A stretch of DNA of 64,000 bases from Zea mays (taxonomy: Eukaryota; Streptophyta; Magnoliopsida; Poales; Poaceae). Under the pieces are notes generated by a model, which saw only the letters and a list, made by a program, of their open reading frames with translations, searched no databases and had not been told where the DNA came from. Both the position numbers and the translations under genes were made by a program. The stretch spans positions 135,668,207-135,732,206 of the forward strand of contig NC_050098.1 of the NCBI RefSeq assembly GCF_902167145.1, read 5' to 3'. Shown one piece after another: positions 56,408-64,000 of the stretch. Each line of letters opens with the position of its first letter. Positions within the stretch are counted from its first letter, which is position 1.

Positions 56408-57644
56408 TGAAAGGGAAATGTGCTCTTGGGCCATTTCTAAGTGTTTTGGTGATTTAGTGTCCAACACAAGTGCCTAAGTGTCAAATGGTGGACAAAGTAC
56501 AAATCAAGTAAAAAGGTATGTTTCTTAGACTTAGTACATTGTTTTAGAGACTAATGTATTGTGTCTAAGTGCTGGAAACAGGAAAAGAACAATTGGAATT
56601 GTCTTGGCTCGAGCAGCCAAGACTCTGCTCAGTCTGGGAGCACCGGACTGTCCGGTGGTGCACCGGACAGTGTCCGGTGCGCCAGGCTGGCTCAGGCGAA
56701 TTGGCCGCTCTCGGGAAGAATTTAACGGCGTACGGCTATAATTCATCAGACTGTCCGGTGTGCACCAGACTGTCCGGTGAACCAACGGTCGGCCGGGCCA
56801 ACGATCGGCTGCGCGATCCGCGCGAGACACGTGGCCGAGCCAACGGTCGGGAGGGGGCACCGGACTGTCCGGTGTGCACCGGACAGTGTCCGGTGCGCCA
56901 ACGGCTCCAAGGCGCCAACGGTCGGCTTCGCCAGAGAAGGAAAGAAATCCGCACCGGACAGTGTCCGGTGGTGCACCGGACTGTCCGTTGCGCCAGGCGA
57001 CAGAAGGCAAGAATTGCCTTCCCGGATTGCTCTCAACGGCTCCTAGCTGCCTTGGGGCTATAAAAGGGACCCCTAGGCGCATGAAGGAATATACCCAAGC
57101 ATTCCTTGAGCACTCTTGATCACTCACACTCCATTCTTGCGCACTTGTTCGACATTCTAGTGATTTGAGCTCCGTTCTAGTGTGCTAGTCTTTTGAGCTT
57201 ATGTCTGGGTCTTGTGTGTGCGTATTTGCTGTGATCTTTGTGTCTTGTGTGAGTTGCTAATCCCTCCCTTACTCTGTGATTCTTTGTGAACATCTTTGTA
57301 AGGGCGAGAGACTCCAAGTTGTGGAGATTCCTCGCGAACGGGATATAGAAAAGAAAAGCAAACACCGTGGTATTCAAGTGGGTCTTTGGACCGCTTGAGA
57401 GGGGTTGATTGCAACCCTCGTCCGTTGGGACGCCACAACGTGGAAGTAGGCAAGTGTTGTACTTGGCCGAACCACGGGATAAACCACTGTGTCTACCTGT
57501 GTTGATTCTCTTGTGGTTATTATGTTTCGCTAAGACTTCTCTCTAGCCACTTGGCAATAATGTGCTAACGCTTAACCAAGTTTTGTGGCATTAAGTTCAA
57601 GTTTTACAGGATCACCTATTCACCCCCCCCTCTAGGTGCTCTCA
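56408..57644 (+). repeat. 3' LTR of the Opie/Ji-like element
   Basis: Near copy of 48766-50003, with TATA box at 57058-57066. A two-base deletion in the first palindrome cluster and an extra CC near the end distinguish it. Confidence 0.96.
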
Positions 57645-57649
57645 GGGTT

Positions 57650-58784
57650 TTAACATGATATTGAGTTTCTTTCCAGGATAATCTAGGCTAGGAATGATTA
57701 AGCAAAGAAATATAAATTCATATTTCATAAAAAGAGATGGTGAAAGGTTGTATGGAATAACAAAGATGGGCCAACATGAGTATGATGATGCCATTTGACC
57801 AAAAGGTGTGAAGTCATCGGTCGCAAGGCCGATTTGAACATTCCTCGGATCAGCTGCAAAGTCTGGATAAAACGTGTCGAGAGCCTTCCAAGCATGCCCA
57901 TCTGAAGGGTGCACGATTAGCTCATCGTTCTCACGGACACCTTCTTTGTGCCATCGCATGTGCATAGCTGTTTTTAAGATAGAAACAACAGTTTCACTCG
58001 AGGAGTTAGTGGCAAGTAACGGAGCTGCTTATGCGCAACATCTGTCATCATCTTGTCACCCTCATCATTAACAACTTCCACAAATCTGGATTGTCCACAT
58101 TTTAGACATTTTTCTCTCCCGCATGCTCCTTCATGAAAAGCATACAATTATTTTTGCACACATCAATCTTTTCATAATCCATACCGAGACCTTTGATAAT
58201 TGTCTTTGAATGGTACATGTCTTTAGGCAACTTATTGGGCTTTGGGGGCACATCTCCTAATAACTTTAAAATCTCATTGTAATAGTTGTTCGAGAAAAAA
58301 AATACTTGGACTTAATTGTCATGAGCCGAGTCACAAAAGCGAGTATACTCACATATGTGTGTTCATGCAACGGCTCTTAAGAGTCTTTTAGTAGTTTAAA
58401 AAATCTAGAAACCTCTGGTGTGGCAGGATCCTTGGAGCTTAGGTTTAACTCTGGACATAGCGAATCTAGCATCTCATGCATCGCATCATCGCAAGCACAA
58501 TCATTGTTCTCCTCCTCTTCTACATTCGGGTTGGGTACTACCTCACCATGATGTTCTCACACCTCGTATCCGGGCATAAATCCAAACTGACAAAGATCTA
58601 GGCTAACTCTTTCTTTCTTAAGAAATATACTGTTTTCGTGCCACCTACAAGGGCATCTGACAATGCCGGTTAATGACAAGGAGAATACGTGGTCCGATAA
58701 AATTTTGGTCTTGGCTACCTAATCATCAGAATGACGTCCATTCCTACTTCAGTCATTGTACATCCATGCACGATCTTCAGCCAT
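57650..58784 (-). pseudogene. CACTA transposase (TNP2-like), N-terminal half
   Basis: ATG on the minus strand at 58784 (MAEDRAWMYN), the usual start of the Transpos_assoc domain. Next come FGFMPGYEV, EPLHEHTYVSILAFVTRLM, KSKYFFSNNYYNEILKLLGD and LPKDMYHSKTIIKGLGMDYEKIDVC. Then Transposase_21 starts (MRWHKEGVRENDELIVHPSDG, NVQIGLATDDFTPFGQM, SYSCWPIFVIPYNLSPSL). At least three in-frame stops are visible before 58000. It is cut at 57650 by the Sirevirus, and the sense resumes at 48760. Confidence 0.85.
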
Positions 58785-59454
58785 GCCTGAGACTATTAAA
58801 TCGAACCATATCGTGAAAATATTATTCAACTTCGTCAAAGGTATCGATCCTACATGTATAAGCAAGGATAGGTTCTAAACCCACATCAAGCTAGCAGGAC
58901 CAAAACAATTCGGCAGTATAACCTCGCTTCCACTAAACAATATATTACTTATATATAAAACAAAGAATGATATACTATTAATTAAATCAAACTAAGTACC
59001 ACATACCCTAATAATGCAACTATACAACGTACCAATATAATGTACTTGTAAAACTAATAACATAATAGTACCACATATTAATATGAAATTAATGCCACAA
59101 ATACAATATGCACCTAATCCCTAAACCACATATACCACTAATATATTAATAAAATCGAACTAAACAATAATACTAATCACAAACTAATCAAACAGACATA
59201 ATTACAAATATATACTAATTTTGGCAGCAATTAAATAACGCCCGCCAAAAATTTGGAATAAAATACGCTAAAAATAACATTTGCGATGGGGAAGAGCTCG
59301 GCGACGACAGGTCGACGGGAGCCGAGGACGGAGCTGGCGGGGCTGCCTGGGGCGGCGCTGGCGGCGGCTGGTGGCGGGTAAAGGCGCGGACAGAGCTGTG
59401 AGCGAGAGAAGAGAGAAACAGAGAGAAGAAGGATCAGGGCGACCGTTTTAAATG
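58785..59454 (-). other. CACTA 5' region
   Basis: AT-rich upstream sequence (58850-59270), then a GC-rich block (59280-59450) that may be the first untranslated exon or promoter. No ORF is called. Confidence 0.4.
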
Positions 59455-59611
59455 GTTTATTTTCGGCAGCTAGGGCTTGACCGCCGAAAATAACATCTTA
59501 TTTTTGGCGATTGTGTCAGAGGTCACCGAAAATAACGTTATTTTCGGCGGCTCTATCAGTGGCCGCCGAAAATAACCGAGGCCGCCGAAAATGTTATGCA
59601 GTGTTGTTGTG
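59455..59611. repeat. CACTA subterminal repeats, right end
   Basis: Five or more copies of the TTTTCGGCGGC / GCCGCCGAAAAT motif in both orientations, mirroring 43665-43870. Confidence 0.8.
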
Positions 59612-60605
59612 TCAGGTGTGATTCCTAAGGATCGTGTTTGTAGAAATAGACCTCGCGGATAGCATATGTGTTGTCGGGCCTAGTGAAGGTGAGATACTAA
59701 ATAGCGTTGGCAAGACTCCGATAGGCACTGAGGTCGCTGACAGAGGCACAGTCATCGAAGACCTTGGTCTACGTGTCCACGAGTGTCGCACATGGCTTGT
59801 AATTTAGTATGTTAGGGCACTCTAGGATATCCAAGGTGTATTGTCGATGCTAAAGAAATATATCAACCGGACAACGCTCAAAAGCAATCCCAAGAAAGTG
59901 GTGAAGAGGACATAAAACCTTCATTGTGAAGGCATACTGAAGTGTTGTAATGGTCCGGTGTAGGAGGCCCAAAGAAGAGGCAGTGAGCATAATATCATCA
60001 AGATACAGGAGAAGGTACATAGTGTCACTATCACACCGATGATGAATAGAGATGTATCCAACTTAGCCTTAGCAAAGCCCAATGAGAGCAAATATGTGGC
60101 AAGCCGGTTGTACCAAGCTCAGGGGCTGCTTTAGACCACAGAGGGGCTTGTTGAGCTTGCATGCCATGTCAGGGTGAGGAGGGTCAACAAAGCCTACACG
60201 CTGACTGCAATAGACGGTCTCTATAAGAGTCCCCTGAAGGAAGACATTCTTGACGTCCAACTAATGAACTAGCCAAGAACAAAAGAGTACCAGTGAGACA
60301 ATGGCATGGACGGTAGCAGGCTTAACCATGGGACTGAACGTCTTATCGTTGTCAACTCTAGGACGTTGAATGAAGACCTAGAGAATCCAGTAGGATTTGT
60401 AACTATCCAAAGAACCATCTATCTTCCACTTATGTATCTAGACCCACTTACCTGACACCACATTGCTGCTTGAAGGACAGGACACCAACTCCTAGGTGTG
60501 ATTGGAAAGAAGGGCCTAGTACACTTCTTCCATAGCATGACGTCAGTGAGAATCCCTCGCTCTTGGAGATTATGAGGTCACTACATGCCATGAAAACGGT
60601 AGTTT
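59612..60605 (-). pseudogene. Old Copia pol: reverse transcriptase (piece 1 of 3)
   Basis: Read on the minus strand from 60605: a KWKIDGSLD-type block, then MDVKNVFLQGTL and VGFVDPPHPDMACKLNKPL, the RVT_2 core (60260-60070), then a DDIMLT-like catalytic loop near 60000 and SDLSAYRSLANAI-YLTFTRPD near 59710. Many stops and shifts. It is a different lineage from the Sireviruses here. It is cut at 60606 by a Gypsy LTR and at 59612 by the CACTA element. Confidence 0.75.
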
Positions 60606-63600
60606 TGTCACACCCGGATTTTAGGGGGCCAAAACTCGGGCGCGAAATAATCACCAAGTGTGCTAGGATCAAGTCTCACACATATGATGACACATGGCAC
60701 AGAAACGAATGTCACGTCTTTAATATATAACAGAGTTATATACAAAATAATTAAATAATTACATCATACTAAGACAATGATCCAGCAACCAAAGTTGACT
60801 GGGAGACGACGACCTAGACCACTCACAAAACTCATCACAGCATCCTTTATGCTCCTCCTCCAGTGGTACCTGTCCTTGACCTGGGGATGTGAGTACAGCA
60901 AGGGTGAGCTCACATACGTTCATCGCTCAACAAGTTGTGGGGAATAATGTGCATGAACTCACCAAAGGTGGGAGCTCATGTGAAGTGTAAGGCTTAACAA
61001 AGGAGATGATTAAAGCTGAGCATTGCTTTTAGAGTTGGTCAAAATTTTATTAGCAGTTACTAAGTGTAAGTAGATACCGACCCAAATAAATAAGAGATCA
61101 CAATTAATAATAACACATGCGATCAATGCATATGACATATTAAGTTTAGTTCCATAAATTAATCATGTGAGAGTCTTGAGTCGCTCTTGGCCGTGAGCAC
61201 GGCTGATATAGCAGTTTTACACTCTGCAGAGGTTGCACATCTTTACCCACAAGTCGTGTTACCCATTTGCCACGGGGTTGTACGGACCTCATACACCTCT
61301 ACCAAGGAAGCGAGGCAGGGTAGCACTACGAGGCCTTTCCAAAGTTCCACTAGTTCGAGAAAACCCGCTACGGATTCAGGACGAAGGAAGCATAGGAATC
61401 CCTCGTACGAAAAGCTTTACAGACAGTTCGACCCGAGGACCTCCCTATACTCTAGCAGCGATGCCTCCTCGCTTGCCCCTACCCGGGTAAGGTAATCTCT
61501 CCCTAGCTTTCCTAATTACTTGACCAAGGGCGTCCCATTCCACCCTTGTGGTAGCACTGTTTACTCAAGTTAAGCTCCATGTTCCAATTAACACAATGAT
61601 CTTGTCATAAATAATAATTAAAACAACAGTATAACTGGAACATGATCATAATGTAATATTAATCCCAAAACCAGGTAGAGCAATAGCAAAACTACCCAAA
61701 AGTTCAGTGGTAAACAAGGTGTGGGATAAACAATACTAGGGAAACCTATTAGGTCCCATCAAATCAACTTGAGCATGTCACAGTGATTAATAGGAACATT
61801 ATTAGGTAAAGAAAAGTGATCAAGGGCACAACTTGCCTTAGACTCGAGATTCCTAGGTACCAACTTGGTCTTCAAGTGTCTCGTAACCTCGCTGTTATTC
61901 ATAGCAATACAAACCAACATGGTATAGGAAAAATTAACATTACACCGAACATAAGAACAAACTGCATAATAATGTTCTACGCGTTGTAAGTAGATCGTAG
62001 TTTCGAGAACCACTAAATTCAGAGTTACAGTTATAAAGTTATGATTTTCTGAAGGTTTAAGTGGCTACTATAAAACAAATGAGGTACAAGATTTTAATCA
62101 TAGGTTTCATGGTAATACAAGGTTACTAGATGATAAACAATATTATTATGAGTCCAATGCAACTAGAATGGGCTAAATCAGAGTTAAAATGCATTAGTTA
62201 TGGATTTATGAAGTTTATCAGTCATTTGGGTATTATTTCTATACTGATTTTATATCCTAGAGGCTAATATGCAAAGTCCTCATTTAATTTATTTTCTTTA
62301 CACTGAAAAATGGATGGTGGGTTATTACCCTAAATCTGAAGGGCCCATTTGCAAATGTAGCCGAACTGTTATAGCTGCGGTTGCTTACGACCGGGTCTCG
62401 AGATCTATGGCATAGATTTAATTATCCGAAGGGGTATCAGCTGTTCTAATTGCAAGCATTCATCTACTATCGAAAGGTCACCATTTAATGAATTGAAGAT
62501 CTCATCTACACCGCCGGTTTATGGATCTATGGCTCGGATTGGATCACGCCGAAACGCTACCTTCCCCCAATCTGATTCGTCCATCCTATCATCAACGGCC
62601 AACATCTTTCTTCCACCTCCCGCACCCCACACGCGGCAACGCCGCTGATCTGAGGCCAAAACCCTGCCGGAGACGCGCCCATCCGAACTTCAAGGGCCTG
62701 ATCCGAGCGCTACCGAGAGCAGACGAGGGCGAATGCTGGCGCGAACATGAAGGGGGGCATACCAGTGCATTGTGCGGCGAAAATCCCATCCGCGGAGCAG
62801 TGCGGTCCCCCGACGAAGCTTCTTCACCGGCGAGCAATTGCCAGTCCCCCGATCGGTCACCCCTCCAAACGACGCCACAGACACATCCGCCAGGGTAGGC
62901 CGAGCCTCCCCGGCCGCGTTCTCAACACGGACGACAGCACACCTTCCGATTGGCCAGAGGTGGCATCCTTGACTCCGCCCAGTAGCAACTCTCCCTCATA
63001 CGTTGGCGTTCACGCTCGGCACGTCTGGTTGCAAGGAACGGGTGGCTAGGGGAGGTGACCCTATATCGCAGAGACGAGGGGAGAGTCCGCGCGGTTGATC
63101 CACCGGTGAGATTTGTGAGCGCGGCCATGGCGAGGTTGTTACTGCCGGGCGCGGAGGGCGCAGTCCCGAGGCCCACCGGTCGGTGACCGCGTGTGTGTAG
63201 CAGAGAATTTTTGCCTGGGCCCATGCGGTAGGAAGAGCTGGTCAGTGGGGCCCATTAGTCGGTCAGACGCCCGCAGAAGTGGGCCGAGCAGAATAGAATT
63301 GCGACTGGGCCACGTTAGAGTGTTAGGTTGGGCTGGCCAGGTGCTTTCGACCCACATTCAGGTTTGTTTCTTCCTTTTTCTTTTTTATTTCCTGTTTTCT
63401 TATTCTTATTTTTAAATCTGAATTTCCACTTTAATCATGATTTGAATTATGAGATTTCAAATTTTATGCAACAACCATATTAAGCTCCAGCATGTCAAAT
63501 GCGAAATCATATTTGATTATTTATTTCTTTTTATTATTACATTCCTTTAAGTATCTGATTATAAAAACATATAATAAAGAGTAATTCATATATTATTTAT

Positions 63601-64000
63601 TTTCTGTTTATTTTAAAAAGGAGGTAATGTATACTTTATATTAAGAGTTACTTAAATTATATAAAAAAGTATTTATAGTTTATGAGGAGAACATATCAAT
63701 ATAGTATCTTTCTACTATTTATTTTCTATTTCTATTTTCAAATTCTAATTTTCAAACTTAAACTTGTCTCCTAAATTTGAATACAAATGCAAAAAATATA
63801 AGAATCTCAGCATGAGATGCATATTTTTGTATTTATTTACTTTTATTTGACCAATACAATTCCATTAATTGAAGAGGCACAAAGAGTGAAGCAAACAACG
63901 CAGGACTCGATGTGGGTTGCATATTGGAAACATTGTCTAAAATAAATAAGTGAGAAAATAAATAAATGAATAAACTTAATACATTTACCTTGCCTACATG
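60606..64000 (-). mobile_element. Tekay/Del-like Gypsy LTR, minus strand, running off the window
   Basis: It starts TGTCACACCCGGATTTTAG after AGTTT (60601-60605, predicted target duplication). It follows the same order as the LTR at 19902-23323: the CAAGTTGTGGGGAATAATGTG and GGGCGTCCCATT blocks, a GC-rich middle, then AT-rich end. It is clearly diverged from that copy. At about 3.4 kb it should end just beyond 64000. ORFs inside are LTR artefacts. Confidence 0.85.

Larger units (their letters stand above)
48766..57644 (+). mobile_element. Full-length Sirevirus-type Copia element, Opie/Ji-like, TSD GGGTT
   Basis: LTRs 48766-50003 and 56408-57644 start TGAAAGGGAAATG and end TAGGTGCTCTCA. Perfect GGGTT duplications lie at 48761-48765 and 57645-57649. 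A primer-binding site, gag, pol and multiple polypurine tracts are present in order. By eye the LTRs differ at about 17 positions and three small indels in 1.24 kb (about 1.4%). At the commonly used grass LTR rate of 1.3e-8 this means about half a million years. It split the CACTA transposase gene. Confidence 0.97.
43634..59611 (-). mobile_element. CACTA (En/Spm-like) DNA transposon carrying two nested LTR insertions
   Basis: Ends CACATACTACGACAGC and, inverted, CACAACAACACTGC are followed by subterminal arrays of GGCCGCCGAAAAT-type repeats in both orientations (43665-43870, 59455-59600). Inside, on the minus strand, are a TNP2-type transposase and a second Transposase_24-like gene. Removing the Sirevirus (48766-57644) and the solo LTR (45238-45920) leaves about 6.4 kb. 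A 3-bp target duplication could not be confirmed. It lies within the old Copia pol. Confidence 0.82.

Overview
This 64-kb window looks like an intergenic block of a large grass nuclear genome, most probably maize (Zea mays) or a close relative. The evidence is the retrotransposon families: Sirevirus-type Copia elements whose LTRs carry CCGGAC/GTCCGG palindrome arrays, a recent element resembling maize Opie/Ji, Tekay/Del-like Gypsy elements with about 3.4-kb LTRs, and a Grande-like Tat Gypsy family with CTTCGG-rich LTRs of about 0.68 kb. GT-AG introns and hAT, PIF/Harbinger and CACTA elements agree. Family names are from memory of their structure, not from a search.

Layout. 1-31370 is one nested stack. 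The outermost element is the 3' part of a Sirevirus-like Copia (remnant from 17801; LTR 19446-31370). It is interrupted by a plus-strand Gypsy 3' end (13336-17800, itself carrying a solo LTR at 14246-15308) and by a complete minus-strand Gypsy (19902-30392). The plus-strand Gypsy is interrupted by a minus-strand Grande-like element (6675-13335), which is interrupted by a Sirevirus (1-6674) that carries an extra, plant-mobile-domain-like ORF after pol. 31371-32250 holds two MITE-like elements. 32250-37422 is the only intact host gene: a 13-exon plasma-membrane Qa-SNARE (syntaxin, SYP13 group) of 307 codons. Its introns contain a Tourist-like MITE, a LINE 3' end, and a hAT element with another hAT MITE inside it. 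A decayed fragment of the same gene lies just downstream (38.05-38.18 kb).

38180-60605 is a second stack built on one old minus-strand Copia pol pseudogene, now in three pieces. It is split by a Grande-like LTR (38393-43588) and by a 16-kb CACTA element (43634-59611). The LTR was opened by a 4.5-kb block with AT-microsatellite edges, hairpin repeats, a 0.67-kb tandem duplication and a solo Copia LTR. The CACTA transposase gene was split by a young full-length Sirevirus (48766-57644, TSD GGGTT), and its second gene carries a solo LTR (TSD GTTCC). 60606-64000 is the LTR of another minus-strand Tekay-like Gypsy that runs off the window.

How the genes work together: apart from the syntaxin, which should act in vesicle fusion at the plasma membrane, all coding sequence is transposon gag, pol, transposase or accessory ORF, mostly broken by nonsense changes. 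I found no CRISPR array, tRNA or rRNA. The least explained items are the Sirevirus accessory ORF, interrupted by a UAG in an exact UAG-CAR-YYA readthrough context and preceded by an internal LTR-like palindrome array; the spliced antisense gene of the Grande-like element; and the hairpin-terminated block at 38.6-43.1 kb.
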